Shown here: positions 1 to 5,514 of the stretch, in pieces
Layout: each line of letters begins with the position of its first letter
Position numbering within the stretch: the stretch's first letter is position 1
NCBI GenBank assembly: GCA_027065245.1
Contig: JAMOOS010000344.1
Location: forward strand, 1 to 5,514
Direction: 5' to 3'
Length of the DNA: 5,514 bases
Source of the DNA: Desulfuromonadaceae bacterium
GTDB taxonomy: Bacteria > Desulfobacterota > Desulfuromonadia > Desulfuromonadales > Desulfuromonadaceae
Made by a program: the position numbers and the translations under genes
Notes under the pieces: generated by a model
Seen by the model: only the letters and a program-made list of their open reading frames with translations
Told to the model about the DNA's origin: nothing
Databases searched by the model: none

Positions 1-265
1 CGGTCTTATCTCCACCCACAGTGTCAACAAGGAGACCAAGGTGCCGTTTCTCGGCGATATCCCTGTTCTGGGCTGGTTGTTTAAAACCAGTGAAGTGGTG
101 GACCAAAAAACCAACCTGCTGATTTTTATCACGCCGCGTATCATCAAGGATGCCAAACTGCTCAATGAGATCACCCTGGGCAACCGGCGGGAGATGGACG
201 CTATCCAGGCGCAGCAGCGAGGAGCCGCCACGGATAGTGACAACAGCGGTGACAGCGGAGAGTAA
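1..265 (+). CDS. gspD: Type II secretion system secretin GspD, C-terminal end (5' truncated by window)
   Basis: This is the last 87 residues of the outer-membrane secretin that forms the T2SS exit channel; the first whole codon begins at base 2. The visible part carries the secretin-family signature: a VPFLGDIPVLGWLFK stretch at about bases 41-85, followed by the final beta segment LLIFITPRII at bases 116-145. Both are typical of the C-terminal secretin domain of GspD/PulD. After that segment only 39 residues remain, ending in a Ser/Asp/Gly/Glu-rich acidic tail, so there is little room for a long pilotin-binding S-domain. The stop (TAA) lies 3 bases before gspE, which places it in the same operon. 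A secretin of a type IV pilus (PilQ) or MSHA system shares the motif, but the following gspE-K genes make GspD by far the best call. Confidence 0.95.
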   Translation, partial: GLISTHSVNKETKVPFLGDIPVLGWLFKTSEVVDQKTNLLIFITPRIIKDAKLLNEITLGNRREMDAIQAQQRGAATDSDNSGDSGE

Positions 266-268
266 TCG

Positions 269-1960
269 ATGGGGCAGAGGCAGCTGATCGGGGAGATTCT
301 GGTGCAGCAGGGTGCGGTGAATGCCGGGCAGGTTGAGGCCGCGTTATGTGAGCAGCAGCAGGATGAGCGGCGTCTGGGCGAGCTGCTGCTGGCGGAGGGT
401 GCGCTGACGGCGGTGCAGATGTACACGGCATTGGCGCAGCAGTTGGATGTCGCCTATCTGCGTGAGCTTCCCGATGTGGTTGGCGATGCCGCCCTGCTGG
501 AACTGCTTCCCCTTGGTTATGCGCGTCAGCACCAGGTTATGCCGCTGGCACGGCAGGAAAACTCCCTGCTGGCGGTGCTGGCCGATCCGTTTGATTTTGA
601 TGCCGTCAACGACCTGCGCAGTGTCAGTGGCGTCGATATCGAGATGGCCATAGCGCCTGCCGATGATATCATGCGCCTGGTAAACGCCAGTTACGAGATG
701 CAGGCCGGTGCTACTCATGAGACCGCCCACGATATTGACGCCGGTGGCGACGATTTTACCCACGGTCTGGAGCCGGCTGACCTGCTCGACAGTGATGACG
801 AAGCGCCGGTGATCCGTTTTGTCAACAGCCTTATCACCCGGGCGTGTAAGGAGCGCGCCAGTGATATCCATATCGAACCGTTTGAAAACGAGCTTGTCGT
901 CCGTTATCGTATCGACGGCCTGCTCTACGAAGTGGTGCGCCCGCCCTTTAGTGCCAGCGCCAGCATCATTTCGCGTCTTAAAATTATGGCCGGGCTTAAT
1001 ATCGCTGAAAAACGCTTACCCCAGGATGGCCGGTTCCGGGTGCGTATTGCCGCCCGCGATATCGACGTGCGTGTGTCCTCGCTGCCCACCGCCTTTGGTG
1101 AGCGGCTGGTGCTGCGCCTGCTGGATAAAAGCAGCGGCGTACTGTCTCTGAGCGATATCGGCATGGACGAGCGCATGCGCGCCACGGTGGAACGCCTCAT
1201 CGCCAGTCCCCACGGGGTGTTTCTGGTGACCGGACCCACCGGCAGCGGAAAAACCACTACGCTGTACGCCGCCCTCAGCCATCTCAACGACCGTGAGAAG
1301 AATATTATCACCATTGAAGATCCCATCGAATACCAGTTGCCGGGGGTGGGGCAGATTCAGGTGAACAGCAAGATCGATCTCACCTTCGCTAACGGCCTGC
1401 GTTCTATTTTGCGCCAGGATCCCGATATCATCATGGTGGGGGAGATTCGCGATCGCGAAACCGCCGAAATTGCCATCCAGTCGGCTCTCACCGGCCACAT
1501 GGTGTTTTCTACCCTGCACACCAACGACGCCGCCGGAGCGCTCACCCGGTTGGTGGAGATGGGAATTGAGCCGTTTCTGGCCTCGTCCTCCATTGTTGCC
1601 ATTCTGGCGCAGCGGCTGGTGCGTACCATCTGTCCCCATTGCCGCGAGGAGTATCGGCCTGCCGCCGCCATGCTGGAGGAACTGGGCGGGGCGGATATGG
1701 CGTCGGCGCTGTTCTACCGCGGTGGTGGCTGCGACAAGTGCATGAATATCGGTTACTGCGGCCGGCGTGGTATCTACGAACTGCTGGTGGTGGACGACGA
1801 GATTCGTACCCGCCTGATGGCTAACTGCGATGCCGCCGCCATCCGCGCCATTGCCGTGCAGCGGGGGATGGTGTCATTGCGTGAGTACGGCTTGCAACTG
1901 GTGCGCGCCGGAGAAACCACCCTGGAAGAGGTGATCCGCGTCACCCGGCAGGAGCGTTGA
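269..1960 (+). CDS. gspE: Type II secretion system assembly ATPase GspE
   Basis: This 563-residue cytoplasmic ATPase powers pseudopilus assembly at the inner-membrane platform. Residues 6-58 form two tandem MshEN-type motifs, followed by the rest of the N-terminal domain and an Asp/Glu-rich linker at about 156-178. The second N-domain begins near 180 (PVIRFVNSLI, then SDIHIEP). The RecA-like ATPase core has Walker A GPTGSGKT (322-329), an Asp box ITIEDPIEY (347-355), Walker B around DPDIIMVGE (384-392) and a His box GHMVFSTLHTN (409-419). A zinc-binding tetracysteine, CPHC (455-458) and CDKC (488-491), is characteristic of GspE and PilB-type assembly ATPases rather than PilT. The ATG is preceded by GGAGAG (257-262), 6 bases away. 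It sits 3 bases after gspD and 1 base before gspF. All catalytic motifs look intact. A PilB or MshE identity is excluded mainly by the gspF-K context. Confidence 0.97.
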   Translation: MGQRQLIGEILVQQGAVNAGQVEAALCEQQQDERRLGELLLAEGALTAVQMYTALAQQLDVAYLRELPDVVGDAALLELLPLGYARQHQVMPLARQENSLLAVLADPFDFDAVNDLRSVSGVDIEMAIAPADDIMRLVNASYEMQAGATHETAHDIDAGGDDFTHGLEPADLLDSDDEAPVIRFVNSLITRACKERASDIHIEPFENELVVRYRIDGLLYEVVRPPFSASASIISRLKIMAGLNIAEKRLPQDGRFRVRIAARDIDVRVSSLPTAFGERLVLRLLDKSSGVLSLSDIGMDERMRATVERLIASPHGVFLVTGPTGSGKTTTLYAALSHLNDREKNIITIEDPIEYQLPGVGQIQVNSKIDLTFANGLRSILRQDPDIIMVGEIRDRETAEIAIQSALTGHMVFSTLHTNDAAGALTRLVEMGIEPFLASSSIVAILAQRLVRTICPHCREEYRPAAAMLEELGGADMASALFYRGGGCDKCMNIGYCGRRGIYELLVVDDEIRTRLMANCDAAAIRAIAVQRGMVSLREYGLQLVRAGETTLEEVIRVTRQER

Positions 1961-1961
1961 G

Positions 1962-3170
1962 GTGGCGCTGTTTGATTACAGCGGCTTTGATGAGCGGGGC
2001 AAAAACACCCGTGGCACCATTGAGGCCGGCAGCAAACGCGCCGCTCTGGAGCAGTTGCGTCAGGGCGGGATTTATGTAAGTGCGGTAAACGAGCGCCAGC
2101 GGGAAACCGCCCGGAGCGGCTTTTGCTGGCGGCGTACCCGTCTGTCGGCAACAGAACTGGCCACCGCTACCCGGCTGCTGGCTACCATGCTGCAGGCGGG
2201 GGTGGCGCTGGATGAAGCGTTGCAGTCACTGCTGGAGCAGCTCGACCGACGCGATATGGAGCGTATTTTTGCCCAAGTGCGTGAGGAAGTGCGCCAGGGC
2301 AGCGCCTTGCACGTGGCCATGGCACAGCAGCGCGGCGTGTTTCCCGAATTGTACCTGCGCATTGTCCAGGTGGGGGAGAGCAGCGGTTCCCTCGACACCA
2401 TTTTGCTGCGGCTGGCCGATTTTCTCGAAGAGCAGGCTCGCCTTCGGGCACGGGTGACGGCGGCTCTGGCCTATCCGGCACTGATGCTGCTGGTGGGCGG
2501 CGTGGTGCTGGTGTTCCTCGTCACCTTTGTGCTGCCGCGCATCACCCGCATGTTGGTGGACCTGGGACAGACCCTGCCTGCTCCCACCCGGCTGCTCATC
2601 GCTTTGGCCGAATTTTTTGCCGCTTACGGCTGGCTGTTGCTGGTGTTTTTTGTGATTGCACTGTGGCTGGGGCGACGCTATTACCTTGGCAAAGGGCGCC
2701 ACAAGGTTGACGCGCTGCTGCTGAAACTGCCGCTGGTGGGACGGTTGTTGCGTCAGGTGGCCACCGCCCGTTTCAGCCGTACCCTGGGCACTTTGCTGTA
2801 CAGCGGCATGCCGCTGCTGGCGGCGCTGGAAATTAGTAGCGGACTGTTAGCCAACCGGATTTTGCGCCGCAGCGTGGATAATGCCGTGATTGAAGTGCGC
2901 GAAGGCGGCAGCCTGGCCGCCGCCATCAAGCGCGACCATGTATTTATGCCGCTGCTGGCACAGATGGCCGCCATCGGCGAGCGCAGCGGCAATTTGGATG
3001 AGATGCTGTTCAAGGTGGCCGAGCAGCAGGAAAAACAGGTGGAGATTACCATCGGCGCGCTTATGTCGTTGCTGGAGCCGCTGATGATTCTCGTCATGGG
3101 CGCTGTTATCGGTTTTATCGTGCTGGCAGTGCTGTTGCCGATTTTTCAGGCCAGCCAGATAATGGGCTGA
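1962..3170 (+). CDS. gspF: Type II secretion system inner-membrane platform protein GspF
   Basis: This 402-residue polytopic membrane protein is the platform core against which GspE works. A short soluble N-terminus (ALFDYSGFDERG, typical of GspF) is followed by two repeated T2SSF domains at about 64-187 and 268-390. The repeat is visible in the matching segments VGESSGSLD (137-145) and IGERSGNLD (338-346). Three membrane segments are seen at about 171-191, 211-236 and 366-394. Length and topology match the family (about 400 residues). The start is GTG. It is preferred because GGAG at 1951-1954 lies 7 bases upstream, inside the end of gspE, and because the resulting N-terminus MALFDYSG is the usual one. 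The gene begins 1 base after the gspE stop, implying translational coupling. PilC of type IV pili is the paralogue; context favours GspF. Confidence 0.96.
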   Translation: MALFDYSGFDERGKNTRGTIEAGSKRAALEQLRQGGIYVSAVNERQRETARSGFCWRRTRLSATELATATRLLATMLQAGVALDEALQSLLEQLDRRDMERIFAQVREEVRQGSALHVAMAQQRGVFPELYLRIVQVGESSGSLDTILLRLADFLEEQARLRARVTAALAYPALMLLVGGVVLVFLVTFVLPRITRMLVDLGQTLPAPTRLLIALAEFFAAYGWLLLVFFVIALWLGRRYYLGKGRHKVDALLLKLPLVGRLLRQVATARFSRTLGTLLYSGMPLLAALEISSGLLANRILRRSVDNAVIEVREGGSLAAAIKRDHVFMPLLAQMAAIGERSGNLDEMLFKVAEQQEKQVEITIGALMSLLEPLMILVMGAVIGFIVLAVLLPIFQASQIMG

Positions 3171-3182
3171 CAGCGCAAGGAA

Positions 3183-3226
3183 ATGAATGGAGTGGAGTAA
3201 TCATGATGAATAATAAGCATTTACGC
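3183..3226 (+). promoter_or_regulatory. Translation initiation region of gspG with doubled Shine-Dalgarno
   Basis: The 32-base gap between gspF and gspG is the only sizeable non-coding stretch here. It ends in a direct repeat TGGAG-TGGAG (3188-3197), which gives two GGAG ribosome-binding cores. The second (3194-3197) is 5 bases from ATG 3203 and 8 bases from the adjacent ATG 3206. The gap and the first codons of gspG are AT-rich (about one third G+C over 3177-3225), unlike the surrounding GC-rich genes. This should leave the start unstructured. It fits a major pseudopilin that is needed in greater amount than its neighbours; that functional link is inference. Confidence 0.6.
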
Positions 3227-3646
3227 TGCATGCGCGGTTTTACCCTTATAGAAGTTATGGTGGTGGTGGTGATTCTCGGCATCCTGGCCGGAATCGTCAT
3301 TCCCCGTCTGCTCGACCGCCCGGAGGAGGCGCGGCGCACCAAGGCGCAGTTGCAGATCAAGGGCATAGAAGAAGCGCTGGCGCTGTTTAAGCTGGATAAC
3401 GGTTTTTTCCCCACTACCAGCCAGGGTTTGAAAGCGCTGGTCAATAAGCCGGAAAACGGCCGTATTCCGACGCGCTACCGCGAAAACGGCTATCTAAAGG
3501 CATTGCCTGAAGATCCGTGGGGTGGACGCTACATCTATCTGTGTCCCGGTCTCAACGGTGAATACGACCTGCTCTCCTACGGCGCCGACGGTGAGCCGGG
3601 CGGCGAGGGTAAAAACGCTGATGTCAAAAGCTGGGAAATTAAATAA
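3203..3646 (+). CDS. gspG: Type II secretion system major pseudopilin GspG
   Basis: This is the major subunit of the periplasmic pseudopilus, made as a 147-residue prepilin. The type III leader ends in RG at residues 11-12, and prepilin peptidase should cut before F13 (FTLIEVMVVVVILGILAG), with the conserved Glu at mature position +5 (E17). The mature protein would be 135 residues, a normal GspG size. A hydrophobic helix spans about 14-34. The C-terminal globular domain has the GspG hallmarks TTSQGLKALV (71-80), DPWG (104-107) and the Gly-rich loop around YGADGEPGGEG with Asp129 and Asp140, the region that binds calcium in characterised GspG proteins. There are two adjacent ATG codons (3203, 3206) and either could start; 3203 is 5 bases from a GGAG. 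The 3' end overlaps gspH by 26 bases. Confidence 0.96.
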   Translation: MMNNKHLRCMRGFTLIEVMVVVVILGILAGIVIPRLLDRPEEARRTKAQLQIKGIEEALALFKLDNGFFPTTSQGLKALVNKPENGRIPTRYRENGYLKALPEDPWGGRYIYLCPGLNGEYDLLSYGADGEPGGEGKNADVKSWEIK

Positions 3647-4133
3647 CAACCGCGCTTTTACCCTGGTGGAACTGGGTGTTGTCATGCTGCTGATGTGTAT
3701 CTTTTGTGTGCTGGCGCTGCCGCTGCTCGGCAGTGTCGGCAGTGGCAGCATGCGGCGCAGCGCCGACCGGCTGGCGGCCATGGCGCGCTACCTGTACAAC
3801 GAAACCGCCCTGACGGCGCGCCGCCACCGTCTGGTGCTGGATATCGACCGCGGCGTGGCGCGGGCGCAGGTGTTCGACCGCCGCCAATGGCGCGCCGCCG
3901 GCGCCACCGTGCGTGCTTATCATCTGCCGGATAATGTCAGCATCAAGGATGTATGGATAGAAGATCGCGGCCTGCTCAACTCCGGTACGGCGACTTTGCA
4001 GTTTCATCCCCAGGGATATGTCAGCGCCACCACCATCCACCTGCGGCGGCGGGACGGTGTTCAGCTCAGTTTGCATCTGCTGCCGCTAAGCGCCAGCGCG
4101 GAAATAGAAGATGGCTACCGCAAGTTTGATTAG
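3621..4133 (+). CDS. gspH: Type II secretion system minor pseudopilin GspH
   Basis: This 170-residue minor pseudopilin is thought to link the tip complex to the GspG fibre. The start ATG at 3621 lies inside gspG (26-base overlap). It gives a 12-residue leader like those of GspG and GspI, and a GAGG at 3605-3608 sits 12 bases upstream, somewhat far. The prepilin segment reads RAFTLVELGVV, so the residue before the predicted cut is Ala12 rather than the usual Gly; Glu17 (+5) is present. A hydrophobic helix runs to about residue 38. The C-terminal half contains FHPQGYVSATTIHLRR (128-143), the pattern of the GspH/FimT domain. A longer reading from GTG 3522 would add 33 residues of out-of-frame gspG sequence and is not favoured. 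The position between gspG and gspI supports the call. Confidence 0.9.
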   Translation: MSKAGKLNNNRAFTLVELGVVMLLMCIFCVLALPLLGSVGSGSMRRSADRLAAMARYLYNETALTARRHRLVLDIDRGVARAQVFDRRQWRAAGATVRAYHLPDNVSIKDVWIEDRGLLNSGTATLQFHPQGYVSATTIHLRRRDGVQLSLHLLPLSASAEIEDGYRKFD

Positions 4134-4497
4134 ACGGCGGCGCGGTTTTACCCTGCTGGAGGTGATGATTGCGCTGGCCATCGCCGGTATCGCTCTGGTG
4201 GCGTGCCTGGGGCTGGTCAACCGCTCCATTTATTGCGCTGAGCAGGTACGGCGGATAAGCGTAGCCACCATGCTGGCTCAGTACAAGATGACCGAACTGG
4301 AGGAACAGGCGCGCCGTCGTGCCATGGCAGTGGGAGACAGCTCCGGCAGATGGGATGAACCGTACCAGCAATATCGCTGGCAGGTGGAGTTTCACTCGAC
4401 GCCCATCGCCGGAGTCAGTCAGGTTACTGTATCGGTGTTATGGGGTGATGCGCGCCGTAACGAGGAGGTGAGCCTTGACTCCTTTTTATTCAATTAG
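4111..4497 (+). CDS. gspI: Type II secretion system minor pseudopilin GspI
   Basis: This 128-residue minor pseudopilin belongs to the GspI-J-K tip complex that initiates pseudopilus assembly. The leader is basic (RRRRG at 8-12), with predicted cleavage before F13 in RGFTLLEVMIALAI and Glu17 at +5. The hydrophobic helix is followed by VATMLAQYKMTELE (51-64), which corresponds to the conserved 'A...LA..K..E' helix of GspI. The compact beta-rich C-terminus ends in SLDSFLFN. The length is normal for the family. The ATG lies 23 bases inside gspH, and only a weak GGAA-like site (4100-4103) is upstream. Expression therefore probably depends on translational coupling to gspH; this is an inference from the overlap. 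Confidence 0.93.
   Translation: MATASLIRRRRGFTLLEVMIALAIAGIALVACLGLVNRSIYCAEQVRRISVATMLAQYKMTELEEQARRRAMAVGDSSGRWDEPYQQYRWQVEFHSTPIAGVSQVTVSVLWGDARRNEEVSLDSFLFN
4462..4477 (+). promoter_or_regulatory. Strong Shine-Dalgarno that selects the TTG start of gspJ
   Basis: Within the end of gspI, GAGGAGGTG (4462-4470) contains a perfect AGGAGG at 4463-4468, exactly 6 bases before TTG 4475. An in-frame TGA at 4469-4471 closes the gspJ frame immediately upstream, so TTG is the first possible start. This is the best ribosome-binding site in the window. The later in-frame ATG at 4532 has no comparable site. Confidence 0.65.
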
Positions 4498-5200
4498 GAG
4501 TGCGTCGGGCTTTGCGGATCGAAGCGAAAATATGCATCGGCCAGATGGTTTTGCCGCCGATTCATGGCAAGTCCGACAGACTCCTGGATGCCGTCGCGGC
4601 TTTACCCTGGTGGAAGTGCTGGTGGCGGTGGCGGTGCTGAGCATTCTGCTTGGCGGTGTGTACGGTATCTTTACCAGCGTGAGCAGTAATCAGCGTCACT
4701 TGGAGCAGACAGCGGCGCTTTACCACGAAGCGCGGATGATTATGGCGCGCCTGAGCCGCGAGCTGCGTGGCAGTTATCTCGATGCTGACGATCGGAACGG
4801 CTATTTTGCCGCCAGCGCCGCCGGTGACAGTGGTGAAGCAACCCTGGAGTTCACCTCAACCTCGGCGGTGTTTGATGGTGAGGAGCATGCCGGTCTGGTG
4901 CGGGTCGGCTACCGGTTGCATCGCGCCGCCGATGAAGAATTGCCACGTCTGCAACGGCGCGCCGAGGCGTATTATCGCAGCGGCATGGCCCACTGGTGCC
5001 GTTTAAGTAGTCGGGTACGGCAGATAAGCTGGCGGTTTTATGACGGCAGTAGTTGGCACGAGCGCTGGGACAGCCGTAAGCGGCACAGGCTGCCGCGCTG
5101 CGTGGAGATCAATCTGCTCATGCAGTGGGGCGACGGCGCCAGCGAGACCGAGCCGTTTATGACCGCTGTCGATCTGTCTCTGGCGGGAGAAGTACATTGA
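4475..5200 (+). CDS. gspJ: Type II secretion system minor pseudopilin GspJ
   Basis: This minor pseudopilin is part of the GspI-J-K tip complex. The prepilin motif is RRGFTLVEVLVAVAVLSILLGG, with Gly42 at the cut, F43 as mature residue 1 and Glu47 at +5 (numbered from the TTG start). The globular domain ends with VRQISWRFYDGSSWHERW (181-198) and LPRCVEINLLM (206-216), the typical GspJ C-terminal pattern. From TTG 4475 the protein has 241 residues and an unusually long 42-residue leader. From ATG 4532 it has 222 residues and a 23-residue leader. The TTG is preferred because AGGAGG lies 6 bases upstream. The mature protein (199 residues) is the same either way. It overlaps gspI by 23 bases and gspK by 1 base. 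A one-base frameshift in the leader region is a possible alternative explanation of the odd leader. Identity is secure; the start is not. Confidence 0.9.
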   Translation: MTPFYSIRSASGFADRSENMHRPDGFAADSWQVRQTPGCRRGFTLVEVLVAVAVLSILLGGVYGIFTSVSSNQRHLEQTAALYHEARMIMARLSRELRGSYLDADDRNGYFAASAAGDSGEATLEFTSTSAVFDGEEHAGLVRVGYRLHRAADEELPRLQRRAEAYYRSGMAHWCRLSSRVRQISWRFYDGSSWHERWDSRKRHRLPRCVEINLLMQWGDGASETEPFMTAVDLSLAGEVH

Positions 5201-5514
5201 TGCGCCGGAGAAATGAGCGCGGCATGGCGCTGCTGGTGGTGCTGGCGCTGGTGACGTTGCTGGCGGCGCTGGTGAGTGAGGTGGCGTTTTCATCACTGGT
5301 GGATTTGCGCCTGGCGGAAACATACCGCGATACAACCCGCGCCGCTTATCTGGCGCGCGGCGGGCTGCGCCTGGCACAGCGGATCATTGCCACCGATCAC
5401 AACGATTACGATGGCGACGACGAGCGCTGGGCGCGGAAAATCAGCGATTTTCCCGTCGGCGACTGTGGCAGAATCAGTATTGCCGCCAGCGCCGAAGATG
5501 GCAAAATAAACGTC
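5200..5514 (+). CDS. gspK: Type II secretion system minor pseudopilin GspK, N-terminal part (3' truncated by window)
   Basis: The open frame runs off the end of the window, giving 105 residues of GspK, the large pseudopilin that caps the tip of the pseudopilus; the full family length is about 300 residues. The start ATG shares one base with the gspJ stop (TGATG at 5198-5202), and GGGAG at 5185-5189 lies upstream. The leader is short (MRRRNERG) and the mature protein would begin MALLVVLALVTLLAALV at residue 9. Position +5 is Val13 instead of Glu, as is usual for GspK and for its role at the fibre tip. Family-typical segments follow: TRAAYLARGGLRLAQ (46-60) and EDGKINV (99-105), where the window ends. 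It is almost certainly intact beyond the edge, but this cannot be seen. Confidence 0.93.
   Translation, partial: MRRRNERGMALLVVLALVTLLAALVSEVAFSSLVDLRLAETYRDTTRAAYLARGGLRLAQRIIATDHNDYDGDDERWARKISDFPVGDCGRISIAASAEDGKINV

Noticed and set aside
344..871. Open frame of 175 codons on the minus strand inside gspE
   Set aside because: It lies wholly antisense to a gene with intact family motifs, its product is low-complexity and Gln/Arg/His-rich with no recognisable domain, and such antisense frames are common in GC-rich genes.
1446..1459. Perfect 14-base palindrome TTCGCGATCGCGAA
   Set aside because: It encodes the conserved I-R-D-R-E part of the GspE Walker B region. A 14-base palindrome has a roughly one in three chance of appearing in a window this long, so no site function is implied.
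1016..1639. Open frame of 207 codons on the minus strand opposite the GspE ATPase core
   Set aside because: It is antisense to the highly conserved Walker and His-box coding region; the product is Gly/His/Gln-rich with no known motif, as expected from the complement of that reading frame.
2226..2702. Open frame of 158 codons on the minus strand inside gspF
   Set aside because: Antisense shadow of gspF with a His/Gln-rich product and no gene-like context.
3183..3200. Tiny five-codon frame (ATG to TAA) just before gspG, as a possible leader peptide
   Set aside because: The AAGGA before it is only 1 base from its ATG, it has no regulatory codon run, and its bases are better explained as the gspG ribosome-binding region.
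3522..3620. Upstream extension of gspH from a GTG within gspG
   Set aside because: It would add 33 residues read out of frame from conserved gspG sequence and make an abnormally long leader; ATG 3621 gives the same 12-residue leader as GspG and GspI.
4532..4565. Imperfect stem (4532-4541 pairing with 4556-4565, one mismatch, 14-base loop) covering the alternative gspJ ATG
   Set aside because: Stems of this quality are expected a few times by chance in 5.5 kb, and there is no terminator-like T run. It mildly disfavours ATG 4532 as a start but is not enough to call a regulatory element.

Overview
This window is an almost gap-free run of type II secretion system (T2SS, general secretory pathway) genes, all on the + strand, in the order gspD (3' end), gspE, gspF, gspG, gspH, gspI, gspJ, gspK (5' part). 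Only about 36 bases lie outside coding sequence: 3 between gspD and gspE, 1 between gspE and gspF, and 32 between gspF and gspG. From gspG onward the genes overlap. No promoter, terminator, RNA gene, mobile element, CRISPR array or long repeat was seen, so the window reads as the middle of one long polycistronic operon. The promoter (and probably gspC) should lie upstream, and the rest of gspK with gspL/gspM-type genes downstream.

The organism is a Gram-negative bacterium with a fairly GC-rich genome. The GspE has a duplicated MshEN-type N-terminal domain, an acidic linker and a tetracysteine zinc site. Together with the compact D-E-F-G-H-I-J-K order this suggests a deltaproteobacterial (Desulfuromonadales-like) or possibly gammaproteobacterial host. 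This is inferred from general protein style only, and no taxon can be fixed from the sequence alone.

Layout. Bases 1-265 hold the end of the outer-membrane secretin GspD. Bases 269-1960 encode the cytoplasmic ATPase GspE. Bases 1962-3170 encode the inner-membrane platform protein GspF. Bases 3203-3646 encode the major pseudopilin GspG. Bases 3621-4133, 4111-4497 and 4475-5200 encode the minor pseudopilins GspH, GspI and GspJ. Bases 5200-5514 encode the start of the minor pseudopilin GspK. In the machine, GspE hydrolyses ATP against the GspF-containing platform and so drives assembly of GspG into a periplasmic pseudopilus. GspI, J, K and H form the tip that initiates and caps this fibre, and folded substrates are pushed through the GspD channel.

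I found no undescribed system here. The points worth a second look are small: a near-complete cyclic-di-GMP-type tandem motif in GspE with one lost arginine, Ala instead of Gly at the GspH prepilin cleavage site, an unusually long GspJ leader starting at TTG behind a perfect Shine-Dalgarno (with a possible frameshift alternative), an AT-rich initiation region for gspG, a short acidic GspD tail, and a regular overlap pattern through the pseudopilin genes.
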